A stretch of 64,000 nt of DNA from Clostridium sp. CAG:417 (GTDB lineage Bacteria > Bacillota_I > Bacilli_A > RF39 > UBA660). The stretch lies in the NCBI GenBank assembly GCA_000432835.1, contig FR890375.1, forward strand, positions 124,001 through 188,000. Reading direction: 5' to 3'. Each line of letters opens with the position of its first letter. Position 1 is the stretch's first letter. A model generated the notes under the pieces. It made no database searches. It saw only the letters and a program-made list of their open reading frames with translations, and had not been told where the DNA came from. A program made the position numbers and the translations under genes. Below are positions 8,907 through 18,588 of the stretch, one piece after another.

Positions 8907-11738
8907 CTATTTAACTACAATATTAACTATCTTTCCTTTGATAATTATTACTTTAACTATTTCTTTTCCTGCTGTGTGATTTTTTACGTTTTCAGCAGTT
9001 AAGGCTTTTTCCTTAATACTTTCTTCATCTTCATTAATATTTATTGTAATTGTAGCACGAACTTTTCCATTTACTTGAACAGCGATTTCTTTTTCTTGAT
9101 CTACTGTCTTTGCAATATCATATTTTGGCCAACTACTCTTACAAATTGCCTCACCTAAAGCATATTTTTCATTTAACTCTTCAGTTATATGTGGCGCAAT
9201 TGGATTTAATAGTATTAAGAATGTTCTATAATCATCTTTTGTTATTTCTTCTTGTTCTTCAAATTTGTTTAGTAAAATCATTAGAGCTGATACTGCTGTA
9301 TTAAATTTCATTGTATCTATATCTTCAGTAACTTTCTTGATAGTTTTATGAATTAGACTTTCTAATTTTTCGGAATAACCATTTTTAGCAGTTACTTTTT
9401 CTCCAACTCTAACTACTCTATCAATAAATCTTTTACATCCATTAAGTCCTTGTTCACTCCAAGCAACTTCCTTTTCATAGTCACCAATAAACATTTCATA
9501 TGTTCTTAAAGCATCTGCACCATATGAAGCTACCATATCATCAGGATTGACAACATTTCCTAGTGATTTTGACATCTTAACGCCGCCTTCTCCTAGAATC
9601 ATACCATGACTTACTCTTGTTTCAAATGGTTCTTTATTTGGTACTAGTCCTATATTATATAAGAATTGATTCCAGAATCTAGCATATAGTAAATGTCTTG
9701 TTGCATGTTCCATACCACCATTATAGAAATCTAATTTACCCCAATATTTTAAGGCATCTTGACTTGCGAATTCTTTATCATTATGAGCATCCATATATCT
9801 TAACCAATACCAAGATGATCCTGCCCAGTTTGGCATAGTATCAGTTTCTCTTTTAGCAGGTTTTCCACAATGTGGACAAGTTGTATTTACCCAGTCAGTG
9901 ATTGCGGCAAGTGGACTTTCACCATCATCTGTTGGTTCATAATTTGTAACATCTGGAAGTCTAACTGGTAGATCTTCTTCTTTTACTGGAACCCAACCAC
10001 AATCTTCACAATATACTAGTGGAATTGGTTCTCCCCAGAATCTTTGACGTGAGAAAATCCAGTCTTGTAATTTGTAATTTACTTTTTCATGTCCTAAATT
10101 ATTTTCTTCTAGGTATTCAATCATTTTCTTAATAGAATCTTTTTTGTTAGTTAATCCATTTAATACTCCAGAATTTATCATTTTACCGTCACCAGTATAA
10201 GCAGTAGGCTTTAATAAATTAGTGAATGTTGTAATGTGTAATTCGTCCATTACTTCTTTTCTTATTGTCTTTTCATCTACCCATTCTACTTTGAAATTGT
10301 CTTTTTCATCATCATCTAAGTTTACCTCTTGAGTAGCATCACTAGTAAGTTTGAATAGAAGTCCGGTTGAATTAATCTCATATGCTTGGTTTTTATTATA
10401 AGCATAATAGTGATGATTAATTGGGAATATTTCTCTAACAAATTCAAAATCAGTGTAACCTGTTTCTTCTTTTATTTCCCTTATTGCGCAGTCTATAGCA
10501 CTTTCATTGTCATGACGTGTACCACCTACAAATAGTCTTCCTCCTAAATCACCCCAGTTTATTGTTAAGTATTTATCTTGTTTTTCATCATATAAAACGG
10601 CGACAATACTTTCTTTATGTTTTTCATTTTCTTTTACTTCTCCTGTTATTTGTTCAATTACAGGTACTATATCAATTCCAAATTTTTTAGCAAATTCATA
10701 ATCTCTTTCATCATGTGCTGGTACTGCCATGATAGCTCCTGTCCCATAACTCATCATTACATAGTCTGAAATATAGATTGGAATTTCTTTGTTAGTAATT
10801 GGATTTATTCCAGTAAGACCTTTTATGCATACACCTGTCTTATCTTTATTTACTTGAGTTCTTTCGAATTCTGTTTTATTTTTAATCTTTTCACGATATG
10901 CTTCAATCTCATCAAAATTAGAAATCTTATCTTTATTCTTATCTATTATTGGATGTTCTGGTGCGACAACCATGAAAGTTACTCCATATAGAGTATCTGG
11001 TCTTGTTGTGAATACTACTAAATCTTCGTCAGTTTCTTTTACTTTGAAATTAACTTCTGCTCCTGTTGATTTACCTATCCAGTTGATTTGAGCTGTTTTT
11101 ATTCTATCTTGGAATTTAGTATCATCAAGTCCAGTGATTAAATCTTCTGCATAATCACTCATTCTAAGCATCCATTGTTCTTTTTCTCTTTGTTCTACTT
11201 CTGTTCCACAACGTTCACAAACTCCACCTGATGAGTCTTCATTAGATAGTCCCATCTTACACTTTGGACACCAGTTAATATTTTTCTTTGCTTTATAAGC
11301 CATTCCGTGTTCAAAGAATTTTAGAAATTGCCATTGAGTCCATTTGTAATATTCTGGATCAGTAGTTGCGAACTCTCTTGTCCAATCAATTGATAGACCA
11401 ATTGATTTAATTTGACTCTTGAAATTTTTAATATTTTCTTTAACAGCAACACTTGGATGAATATGATTTTTAATAGCATACTGTTCTGCTGGTGCTCCAA
11501 AAGCATCCCATCCCATTGGGAATAAAACATTATATCCATTCATTCTTTTCTTACGTGCTAGGGCATCTAGAGCAGTATAACTTCTAACATGTCCTACATG
11601 AAGTCCTGCGCCTGATGGATAAGGAAACTCTACTAGATAATAATACTTAGGTTTACTACTTTTATTATCCGCAACGAATACCTTTTCATCTTCCCAATAT
11701 TTTTGCCATTTTTTTTCGATACTTGTATAATTACTCAT
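8907..11738 (-). CDS. leuS: Leucyl-tRNA synthetase with an inserted NUDIX hydrolase domain
   Basis: 943 residues, about 140 longer than common bacterial LeuRS. The synthetase landmarks are all present: HVGH (residues 47-50), a zinc-type CPKC...CERC module (about 160-180), the editing-domain sequence MAVPAHDERDYEFA, WIFSRQRFWGEP and KMSKS (721-725). After FGIDIVPVI in the editing domain, where other LeuRS have a short linker before the NSG motif, there is a domain with a complete NUDIX box: G406, E412 and REIKEETGY (420-428). It charges tRNA-Leu with leucine; the extra domain may hydrolyse a nucleotide substrate. It is controlled by the upstream T-box and is the second gene of that transcript. 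Confidence 0.97.
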   Translation of the reverse strand: MSNYTSIEKKWQKYWEDEKVFVADNKSSKPKYYYLVEFPYPSGAGLHVGHVRSYTALDALARKKRMNGYNVLFPMGWDAFGAPAEQYAIKNHIHPSVAVKENIKNFKSQIKSIGLSIDWTREFATTDPEYYKWTQWQFLKFFEHGMAYKAKKNINWCPKCKMGLSNEDSSGGVCERCGTEVEQREKEQWMLRMSDYAEDLITGLDDTKFQDRIKTAQINWIGKSTGAEVNFKVKETDEDLVVFTTRPDTLYGVTFMVVAPEHPIIDKNKDKISNFDEIEAYREKIKNKTEFERTQVNKDKTGVCIKGLTGINPITNKEIPIYISDYVMMSYGTGAIMAVPAHDERDYEFAKKFGIDIVPVIEQITGEVKENEKHKESIVAVLYDEKQDKYLTINWGDLGGRLFVGGTRHDNESAIDCAIREIKEETGYTDFEFVREIFPINHHYYAYNKNQAYEINSTGLLFKLTSDATQEVNLDDDEKDNFKVEWVDEKTIRKEVMDELHITTFTNLLKPTAYTGDGKMINSGVLNGLTNKKDSIKKMIEYLEENNLGHEKVNYKLQDWIFSRQRFWGEPIPLVYCEDCGWVPVKEEDLPVRLPDVTNYEPTDDGESPLAAITDWVNTTCPHCGKPAKRETDTMPNWAGSSWYWLRYMDAHNDKEFASQDALKYWGKLDFYNGGMEHATRHLLYARFWNQFLYNIGLVPNKEPFETRVSHGMILGEGGVKMSKSLGNVVNPDDMVASYGADALRTYEMFIGDYEKEVAWSEQGLNGCKRFIDRVVRVGEKVTAKNGYSEKLESLIHKTIKKVTEDIDTMKFNTAVSALMILLNKFEEQEEITKDDYRTFLILLNPIAPHITEELNEKYALGEAICKSSWPKYDIAKTVDQEKEIAVQVNGKVRATITININEDEESIKEKALTAENVKNHTAGKEIVKVIIIKGKIVNIVVK

Positions 11739-11739
11739 T

Positions 11740-12162
11740 TTATTTTGTTCCTTTCTTGATTTTATTTTTATGTTTGATACTATTTTTATTTATCTTATAT
11801 TTATAATATTTAGCTAATAAGTAATAGCTTGAATATATGATTGGAATAACCAGTATCAGCGCTATTAAAATTTGGATTAAACCAATTTTTACAAGACACG
11901 CTACTGTTATAATTATGGCCATATCTAAACTAGATATAAAAGCAATAGTATTCAGCACACTGCTATAATTTAACTCATCTATGTCAACCTTGTAATATGA
12001 CTTTAATAGCCGGACTTCTACTGGTTCTTTGCGATTGTCATCTTTACTTATTTTACCTTTTTTAATTTTTTTATTATATCTATACTCCTTTATGAACATT
12101 ATTTCGTAAACTAAGAATATAGTTATAAATGTCAATAAAAATAGGATTATATTTTGTAACAT
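11740..12162 (-). CDS. Small membrane protein co-transcribed with leuS
   Basis: 140 residues. One N-terminal membrane helix (about residues 3-23), a basic cytoplasmic stretch with EPVEVRLLKSYYKVDIDELNY, then two hydrophobic helices (about 68-115) and a strongly basic tail (HKNKIKKGTK). It lies between the T-box leader and leuS, with its stop 1 bp before the leuS start. It is therefore under leucine tRNA control. I recognise no characterised family. The position suggests a link to translation or leucine physiology, but could be simple operon hitch-hiking. Confidence 0.75.
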   Translation of the reverse strand: MLQNIILFLLTFITIFLVYEIMFIKEYRYNKKIKKGKISKDDNRKEPVEVRLLKSYYKVDIDELNYSSVLNTIAFISSLDMAIIITVACLVKIGLIQILIALILVIPIIYSSYYLLAKYYKYKINKNSIKHKNKIKKGTK

Positions 12163-12177
12163 TTTTCCTCCTTACAT

Positions 12178-12396
12178 ATAAAAACGCCCTTATAAATCTA
12201 AGGACGAATTATTCGCGGTACCACCTTAATTCACATACTATAATGTATGTGCATCTTACTAGATTTAACGGTCTTACCCGATATATTTTTAGATAATCAA
12301 GTTCATAAAGTTATCTTATTTGTTTTCACCACACACAAACTCTCTTTTAAAGATATTTCTTTACTAATACTATTACCAATATTTAAAACTTTAATT
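12178..12396 (-). ncRNA. T-box leader (leucine), controlling the leuS operon
   Basis: The minus strand shows the T-box core AAGGTGGTACCGCG (12214-12227), which pairs with uncharged tRNA ends. A terminator follows: stem CGTCCTTA/TAAGGGCG and a T-run (about 12180-12207). Upstream is a stem AGATAA/TTATCT whose loop contains GAACTTGA, so a CUU leucine specifier codon is plausible. It should act by transcription antitermination when leucine tRNA is uncharged. The downstream genes are the small membrane protein and leuS, which fits the specifier. Confidence 0.92.
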
Positions 12397-12402
12397 AGTG
12401 TT

Positions 12403-12431
12403 AGTATACTAAACTTCAGCAATATATTCAA
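12403..12431 (-). promoter_or_regulatory. Promoter of the T-box/leuS transcript
   Basis: On the minus strand TTGAAT (12426-12431), a 17-bp spacer, then TATACT (12403-12408). The -35 lies inside the last codons of the GH31 gene and the -10 just past its stop. Confidence 0.7.
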
Positions 12432-14832
12432 GTAGTTTTAGGAATAATTTGATATGTTCCTTGGCAAGACCTTTGCTTTTTAACTTTCTAATAGCGATAC
12501 GTTTTTTCTGGATACTTTTATCTCCAAATATGATATTAGCAATGTCTTCTTTCAAATATGTACTTATTTGTAAGTCCATTAAGATACTATTAACATCATC
12601 ATTTATAACACGTACGGCGTCTATTTCAATATCTTTTCCTCGACAGTTTATAGTTAATTGACCTATTGTTGGTATTTGTTTCAAATAAACTATAAAGTCA
12701 TTGCCATCTACGGTGTATGTACCATTTATTACTTGGTCATTAAACATTACTTTGACACTTTCGGCTTGTTTTGTATTTCTAAATACTAACTTATAATCTC
12801 TTCTATCTGGAACTATACCACTTTTTCCCTCTATTGAACGAATTATAACTGTATAGTTACTGCGAAGATAATTATAATCAATTGATGTTTTTAGATAATA
12901 TCCTTCTTTATATAGTGAGGTCATACCATCATCTTCATATAATGTATACATGTTACTTACTCCTGGGAAAATATGAATTTCCATTTCTGTTGCTAAACCA
13001 ATGTTATTTCTGTCACTTCTATTTGATAGCGGAATTATTGATCCCGCATGAGCAAAGACTGGATAGTCTTCTTCTCTAAAGAATGAAACATATTTTTTTC
13101 CACCTGGAAATTTTTTTCCTGTGAAAAAGTCATACCATATTCCATCTGGCATATAAAATCTGTGTACTGTACGGCTCATCAAGTCATCTTTTCTGTTCAG
13201 AATTGGACACACTAACAATTGTGATCCAAAGTAATATTGATTTTTGTAAAGTTCATCATCATAGCACCAAGGATAGTTGTAATAAAATGGTTGGATGATT
13301 GGAATTCCTACTCTAGAATAATTGTAGGCCTCTGTATACAAATACGGAATGAGGCGGTGACGAAGTCTAAGATAGTCAGCAACAATATTAGTTGTTTTAG
13401 CTTCCCATACCCATGGTTCTTTTTTATAGTAAGGTCCGCGGGCGGCATGAAATCTTAAAATTGGTGAAAAACAACCTAACTGTACCTGTCTAATATAGAG
13501 TTCGCTTTCCTCTATTCCTCCGTGATTACCCCCTACATCTAAACTTAACCAAGATATTCCCATATTTGAAGCATTTATATATGTGAAAGTCTCTTTAGCT
13601 AGAGCTTCCCACGTTATTTCGGTTGGACCTCCATATATTACTGGATAACGTTGTGGTGCAATAATAGAACCTCTTGATAAAACAAGACCTCTTTTATTAG
13701 CGTTTCTATCTGAGTCATGATACATGTAATGAACCATACTCCACATTTTACTAACATCTTTATCACCTTTATAATCATTCCAAAAGAAGTCAACACCTAA
13801 TGACTCTAAAGTATGAAGATATACCTTAAAATACACATCTAATATTTTAGGATTTAGGGGATCAAACTTTATGACGCTGTTATTAGAAATTTCTAAATAC
13901 TCAGCTGCTTTTTGATAATAAGCATCATGTGGGTAAAAGCCTTCAGTAGGATCAACTACTAAACCAACTCTAATATTTTTTTCATGGATTTTTTTTATAC
14001 TTTCACTGGGTTTTGGAAATAAATTAGTATTAAAAGTAAAGCCTGACCTTAAGTCTTTCAAATCACCAACATTTCTGTAATGCCAATCGTTATCTAAAAG
14101 AATAACAGAAAGTGGTATTCTCTTTTTTTCAAAATTATGGATTAATTCCATAATACTCTTATCATCATATGTAATATTTCTACTCCACCAATTACCTAGG
14201 GCATATCTTGGTAACAGTTCAGGAAAGCCAGTTATTTTAAAATAATCTGTTAGAGCCTCTTTAAAATCTTTATCATACATAAAAACATAAATATCTATGT
14301 TTCCAGCTGGTCTTTCTAGTAGAGTTCCATCTTTATCTAAAAGATATGTGTCACTGTCATCAAAAGAGGCAAACCCTTCTAGCGAATATAGGCCTCTTTT
14401 AAACCTATCATTTAAGGGAATGTCAAAACCTGAAATGTTTCCATTCATATTTCTTACTTCAGGATGCTTATAATACCAGTCTCTTTGTCTATCCTTATCA
14501 ACATTACTTAAAAGAGTTATTTTTAAATTCTTGGTGGGATTTATATTTGTACCATCAAATGGCTTCTCCTTTATATATGATAAACTGAAATATTTTGTTG
14601 TTATTTCCAGAAATGTTTGGTCCTGGCGTAGAGTAAAAGCAGGAAGACCAATATTTCTATTTTGAACTAATTGACTGGGAAGGTCTACAAATGTTCCATT
14701 TGGACTATATTCTATTCTAATTACTCGTTCTGTTATGACAGAAAAGCGATATTTTTTACCAACTATGCAAGCTTTAGAATCTGATTTTGCTCTTCGATAG
14801 TCAACTAAAAATTGTTCTCCTAATGGATACAT
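12409..14832 (-). CDS. GH31 family alpha-glycosidase
   Basis: 807 residues, no signal peptide, so probably cytoplasmic. The TIM-barrel core shows GH31 landmarks: LLPRYALGNWWSR, PLSVILLDNDWHY, FFWNDYKGD (the D of WND is the likely nucleophile), SRGSIIAPQRYPVIYGGP and the C-terminal FHAARGPYYKKEPW. The family cleaves alpha-linked glucosides or xylosides; the substrate is not deducible. The last 70 residues (from about 735) form a helical extension, ending LFLKLLEYIAEV, that is not part of the standard barrel. The gene is monocistronic, with the T-box promoter overlapping its end. Confidence 0.93.
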   Translation of the reverse strand: MYPLGEQFLVDYRRAKSDSKACIVGKKYRFSVITERVIRIEYSPNGTFVDLPSQLVQNRNIGLPAFTLRQDQTFLEITTKYFSLSYIKEKPFDGTNINPTKNLKITLLSNVDKDRQRDWYYKHPEVRNMNGNISGFDIPLNDRFKRGLYSLEGFASFDDSDTYLLDKDGTLLERPAGNIDIYVFMYDKDFKEALTDYFKITGFPELLPRYALGNWWSRNITYDDKSIMELIHNFEKKRIPLSVILLDNDWHYRNVGDLKDLRSGFTFNTNLFPKPSESIKKIHEKNIRVGLVVDPTEGFYPHDAYYQKAAEYLEISNNSVIKFDPLNPKILDVYFKVYLHTLESLGVDFFWNDYKGDKDVSKMWSMVHYMYHDSDRNANKRGLVLSRGSIIAPQRYPVIYGGPTEITWEALAKETFTYINASNMGISWLSLDVGGNHGGIEESELYIRQVQLGCFSPILRFHAARGPYYKKEPWVWEAKTTNIVADYLRLRHRLIPYLYTEAYNYSRVGIPIIQPFYYNYPWCYDDELYKNQYYFGSQLLVCPILNRKDDLMSRTVHRFYMPDGIWYDFFTGKKFPGGKKYVSFFREEDYPVFAHAGSIIPLSNRSDRNNIGLATEMEIHIFPGVSNMYTLYEDDGMTSLYKEGYYLKTSIDYNYLRSNYTVIIRSIEGKSGIVPDRRDYKLVFRNTKQAESVKVMFNDQVINGTYTVDGNDFIVYLKQIPTIGQLTINCRGKDIEIDAVRVINDDVNSILMDLQISTYLKEDIANIIFGDKSIQKKRIAIRKLKSKGLAKEHIKLFLKLLEYIAEV

Positions 14833-14900
14833 AATACTCCCTCCTATTCTATAGTGATTATAGCATATTTTTATTTGCTAAAAAAGAATTTTTAAATAAA

Positions 14901-14926
14901 ATCTATTACTTTTACGTAATAGATTA
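14901..14926 (-). terminator. Rho-independent terminator after vanY-like gene
   Basis: Stem ATCTATTAC/GTAATAGAT with loop TTTTAC, followed on the minus strand by TTTATTT, just downstream of the carboxypeptidase stop. Confidence 0.75.
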
Positions 14927-14936
14927 ATCATTTATT

Positions 14937-16070
14937 TTATTTTTCAACATACTTTGCATAGTACTCTTCTAAACTTAATTCTTCTTTATCCATAATCTTT
15001 GCGGCCTTGGTTCCAACATAACGGAAATGCCAAGCCTCATGTCTTATTTCCGTTATTTCTTCCTTACTCCTTAAAAATCTATAACAGAAGCCATATTTAT
15101 AACTGTTTTTTATCATCCATTGATATTCTTGTGAATTTTGGAAAATATTACTGTTTCCACTAGCAAAGTCAAATGCATATCCTGTTTGGTGTTCTGAATA
15201 TCCAGCTTTCACCACAAATCTTTCAACATATGATTCACCATAAAGAGATAAATAAGTGTTATATGTTTCTTCCTGATCAGTATAACTTCTATAACCGGAA
15301 TTAACTAAAAGATTTAAGCCTTCCTTTTTAGCTGCCTCAATCATTTTAATTGCTGCATCTACGGCTTCCTTGGTACCTTTTGTATTGTCATCTCCATCTA
15401 TTGTATATTTTTGTGGTATGCTTGTTAAATTATTTGGAATGTATTCTTTTCCTAAATAATGATGCTTATTAGCTAAAACTAATTTTGTTTTATCAGTAAC
15501 CTTAATTGCATCTTGGTAAGGTGATTTATCTAAATCAAGATTTACTTTGATAACTGTTGTCTCTTCATCATCACCAACCTCATCCATATACTTTACATAT
15601 CTATCATAGTTCTCAAGTTTTGCAAAATCATAACTATAAAATTCTTCTAGATACTTTACTTTTGGTCTCTTGGCAAAATCAGAAACACTTTTGTCATTAC
15701 CATGTGCTAAAATGATAGAAATATCTCTTGTACTATACTTTTTTTTGATTAATTTATTTATGTTCTGAATTATATTTTTTTGATTTTGATATTTTATATG
15801 CTTGTAATATTCTAGATTTTCTTCTTTGTATGCAGAACTTTCAAAAGCTTTATTTAAAGTCTTGTTGTCTGGGTTATCTAAGGCATAGCTCTTTTTAAAT
15901 TTTTTTAAAATGTTTGATATGGCAACATCTGAGTAGCCTGCTTTTTTTAATTCATTTCTTGAATGTAGATAATATCCTAAAAAGACAGCAAGAACAATTA
16001 TAATTATCGCTAAAATTTTGCAGATAATTTTTGTTTTAGGTTTTAATTTTAGGACTTTCTTTTGTGGCAT
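14937..16070 (-). CDS. VanY-type D-alanyl-D-alanine carboxypeptidase (M15B)
   Basis: 377 residues. An N-terminal membrane anchor (about residues 14-26) follows a basic leader. A helical spacer leads to a C-terminal M15 zinc peptidase domain from about residue 215: NSGYRSYTDQEETYN, then SEHQTGYAFDFA (zinc ligands H and D) and EIRHEAWHFRYVG (catalytic E region and zinc H). These enzymes trim the terminal D-alanine from peptidoglycan stem peptides outside the cell. It follows the DUF3592 gene by 10 bp and probably shares its transcript. Confidence 0.93.
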   Translation of the reverse strand: MPQKKVLKLKPKTKIICKILAIIIIVLAVFLGYYLHSRNELKKAGYSDVAISNILKKFKKSYALDNPDNKTLNKAFESSAYKEENLEYYKHIKYQNQKNIIQNINKLIKKKYSTRDISIILAHGNDKSVSDFAKRPKVKYLEEFYSYDFAKLENYDRYVKYMDEVGDDEETTVIKVNLDLDKSPYQDAIKVTDKTKLVLANKHHYLGKEYIPNNLTSIPQKYTIDGDDNTKGTKEAVDAAIKMIEAAKKEGLNLLVNSGYRSYTDQEETYNTYLSLYGESYVERFVVKAGYSEHQTGYAFDFASGNSNIFQNSQEYQWMIKNSYKYGFCYRFLRSKEEITEIRHEAWHFRYVGTKAAKIMDKEELSLEEYYAKYVEK

Positions 16071-16080
16071 AGGTACCTCC

Positions 16081-17016
16081 TCATTTTGTTAAGTGAATAA
16101 AATCACTGGTTTTAAATTCATTGATAGTCATAGCTGTAAATTTATTTTTATAAACCTCGGTTGTTAAAACTTCATTATATTTATAGGCATTAAACTTAAT
16201 TTTTGAGCCGATTGGAAATTCATTAATTTTGTTTGTGTAATATGAGTAATACTCGGTCTTTGCTGGATTTTCATTATCTATAGGGGTATCTATATTTCTC
16301 ATATATATTTTTCTTCCACCTACGCATGTGAGCATATCCTCAACTATGACGGTAACAATTTTAGATTCACGTTTCCCTGTGATTGAGATAAGTATACCTA
16401 TAGTAATAAATAAAAGAATTGTACTACCGGCAGTTAAACCTATAGAAAATATCCATTCATTATTTGAAAATAGTTGTGCTGGTTTTTGAGGATTATATCT
16501 AAGTTGAATTATTGGATCCGGATCTGTTGAAAAATCTTTTGGATAATCATAATAATATTTTTTATCATTTACCTTATATACATATTGTGCATGATAATAT
16601 GGCTTACCAGCTTTGTAAACTTTAGTTTTTGAGCTTAGGTCAGCACCGATTATTGTGTAAGTATTATACTTTTCATTGCAGTTGATTATAAAATAAATAC
16701 CTAGCCCAATACCTATTAATTCTAGAAATAGAAAAAATATATGAATTCCCTTTTTCCCCTTAGTTACATTTTTTAGGATTTCTTCTTCTGCAGGAGTGGT
16801 AATGGTTGATACAACATTTTTGGTATTAACTATTTCTGATTTTGGAGACGCTATTTCTGCTGCTTTTTGTGTTGGAATAATAGGCTCTAAAGCATTATTA
16901 GATGGTGTTTGAATAATGTTAGATGGAGTAATACTGTTAGCTTGTAAATTAGTTGGCATTATATTCGTATTTTCTAATTTCTCAGTTTGATTTATTTCTT
17001 GATTATTCATAAACAT
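16081..17016 (-). CDS. DUF3592 membrane protein
   Basis: 311 residues. The first 75 are N/T/P-rich and disordered. Two membrane helices follow, at about residues 93-112 and 195-217. Between them lies an extracytoplasmic beta-rich segment (YHAQYVYKVNDKKYYYDYP... LRYNPQKPAQ) matching DUF3592. A second similar domain follows the second helix. Function unknown. It is the first gene of a pair with the VanY-type carboxypeptidase, which suggests a cell-envelope role. Confidence 0.75.
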   Translation of the reverse strand: MFMNNQEINQTEKLENTNIMPTNLQANSITPSNIIQTPSNNALEPIIPTQKAAEIASPKSEIVNTKNVVSTITTPAEEEILKNVTKGKKGIHIFFLFLELIGIGLGIYFIINCNEKYNTYTIIGADLSSKTKVYKAGKPYYHAQYVYKVNDKKYYYDYPKDFSTDPDPIIQLRYNPQKPAQLFSNNEWIFSIGLTAGSTILLFITIGILISITGKRESKIVTVIVEDMLTCVGGRKIYMRNIDTPIDNENPAKTEYYSYYTNKINEFPIGSKIKFNAYKYNEVLTTEVYKNKFTAMTINEFKTSDFIHLTK

Positions 17017-17092
17017 CCTCCTCTTATTCTTATAATCATATTATAACAGATAATTTGGTAGTTTAGAGTTTTTTTTAAATAAATTGCAATAT

Positions 17093-17127
17093 AAAAAAGT
17101 TATCCACTTTTTTTGTGAATAACTCTG
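17093..17127 (-). terminator. Rho-independent terminator after the amidase/LysM 3' end
   Basis: On the minus strand GTTATTCAC, a poly-A loop, GTGGATAAC and then TTTTTT. It lies directly downstream of the interrupted amidase's last codon and marks the original end of that transcript. Confidence 0.85.
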
Positions 17128-17142
17128 GTAAATTAAGAACAA

Positions 17143-18127
17143 TTATTGTATTCTTAGAATTTGGCCTATTTGAAGAACATTAGAAGTAAGATTATTTAAT
17201 CTTTTTAACTCATCTACAGTTGTATTGTTTTTACTAGCTATTAACCATAAACTATCTCCGCGTTGTACCACATATGTTTTTTCTGCTGGTTGAGTATTGT
17301 TAGAGTCATTTGATGGTGTTTGAGTAGAAGATGGAATAATTAATTGTTGGCCAATACTTAAAACGTTACTTGTTAAATTGTTTCTGGTTTTCAACGCAGA
17401 GATTGTAGTGTTATATTGTTGGGCAATAGTCCATAAGCTATCTCCTTTTTTGACAGTATAGACTATTTCGTTAGCTGGAGTGTCGCTTGCCTGAGCTGGG
17501 ACAATTAATTGTTGGCCTATTTGTAAGCCATTGGTTGTTAAATTATTTAACTCTTTTAGGACATCAACTGTTACACCATAATCATTAGCAATTTTCCAGA
17601 GACTGTCTCCCCTTTTCACAACATAAATAGTAGTGTTTTCATTTGGCGTTGTGCTTTTTCTAGGTATTCTTAGTACTTGACCGATTTGTAAAGTGTTTGA
17701 ACCTAAGTTATTAGTTTCAACCAATTCGGCTACCGTTGTATTATATTTATTGGCAATACTCCAAAGACTGTCTCCTCTTTTGACGGTATAATAATCACCA
17801 TTGTCATCACCTGAGGATGGCTCCTTATATTCATATCCAGCATATTCAACAATTGCTTTTAAAGCACCCTCTACATAGTCTTCAATATTGTTTTGAAGTT
17901 TCCTAGCATCTGCTTGATTATCAATAAAGCCATATTCTACTAGCAAAGTTTCTGCATCACCTGTTAGTCTTTGAATGTAATAGTAGTCCTTCATTGGATT
18001 TTCAGGTAATCTTCGTTGATAATACTTTCTCATTAGTTGTCCTTCACTACCTATTCCCTCTAGTATATTTTTGGCTAATGTATCTGAGTTTCTAAGGGCA
18101 TAGACTACTTCCGCACCTTCGCCACCT
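17143..18127 (-). pseudogene. Amidase_3-LysM cell-wall hydrolase, C-terminal piece
   Basis: C-terminal part of an N-acetylmuramoyl-L-alanine amidase cut by element A. The coding frame is open from the core at 18127 (GGEGAEVVYALRNSDTLAKN) through the end of the catalytic domain (MKDYYYIQRLTG, EYGFIDN) into four LysM repeats, each with VKRGDSLW or a close variant (about 40 residues each), and ends in LRIQ. LysM repeats bind peptidoglycan glycan. An internal ATG at 18033 could allow a fragment with LysM only, but it lacks the zinc ligands and should have no amidase activity. The missing parts are at 31029-31268 and 45526-45576. Confidence 0.93.
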
Positions 18128-18143
18128 GGTGAGTTTAGTTACC
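18119..18143. other. Left attachment site of element A
   Basis: Core TCGCCACCT at 18119-18127 is repeated at 31029-31037. Left of it is amidase coding sequence; right of it is the element arm GGTGAGTTTAGTTACC (18128-18143). That arm is an imperfect inverted copy (two mismatches) of the arm at the other end, as expected for the half-sites of a serine-integrase attP. Confidence 0.85.
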
Positions 18144-18192
18144 TATAATAAAATTAATCGATGGTTAATAAAAGTCATCGATTAATTTATTG

Positions 18193-18585
18193 TTATTTAA
18201 TATTCAGTAATCCTTTATATTCCAATTTTATTAATTCATCATTTATATTTAGTTTCATTTCAATTTGATTATTATATATATTACCAAATTCCAAATTAAC
18301 CTCACTATCAATAAAATCAATAAAATTAGCAGTATCAAATATTTCTATCATTGTTATTTTAGAATTTAATTCTGTTGGTAATTCTATATATTTTCTATTT
18401 TTTATATTTTTAAAATGTTTGTCTTCGAAAAAATCCACATAAAAACTAATGTATCCTTTAACATTATTTAATTCTATATCTAATGATACTAAAATAGAAT
18501 ATCCTTTTCTTGCATTATGAGTGGCATTAACATATTTAATTTCTGATGTTAAAACCTTATATTCTTTATTATTTATCTTTAACAT
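18193..18585 (-). CDS. Element A hypothetical protein
   Basis: 130 residues, predicted mostly beta-strand and very rich in N, I, K and E; no membrane segment or signal. The start MLKINNKEYKVLTSEI and internal VSLDIELNNVKGYISFYVDFFED suggest a small soluble beta-domain. It follows the Cys-motif protein by 3 bp and closes a three-gene operon at the left end of the element. No family recognised. Confidence 0.6.
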   Translation of the reverse strand: MLKINNKEYKVLTSEIKYVNATHNARKGYSILVSLDIELNNVKGYISFYVDFFEDKHFKNIKNRKYIELPTELNSKITMIEIFDTANFIDFIDSEVNLEFGNIYNNQIEMKLNINDELIKLEYKGLLNIK

Positions 18586-18588
18586 TAC

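Noticed and set aside
17143..18033. LysM protein as a complete gene starting at the ATG at 18033
   Set aside because: The frame is open to the element A core at 18127 and reads as the rest of an amidase domain; the ATG is internal.
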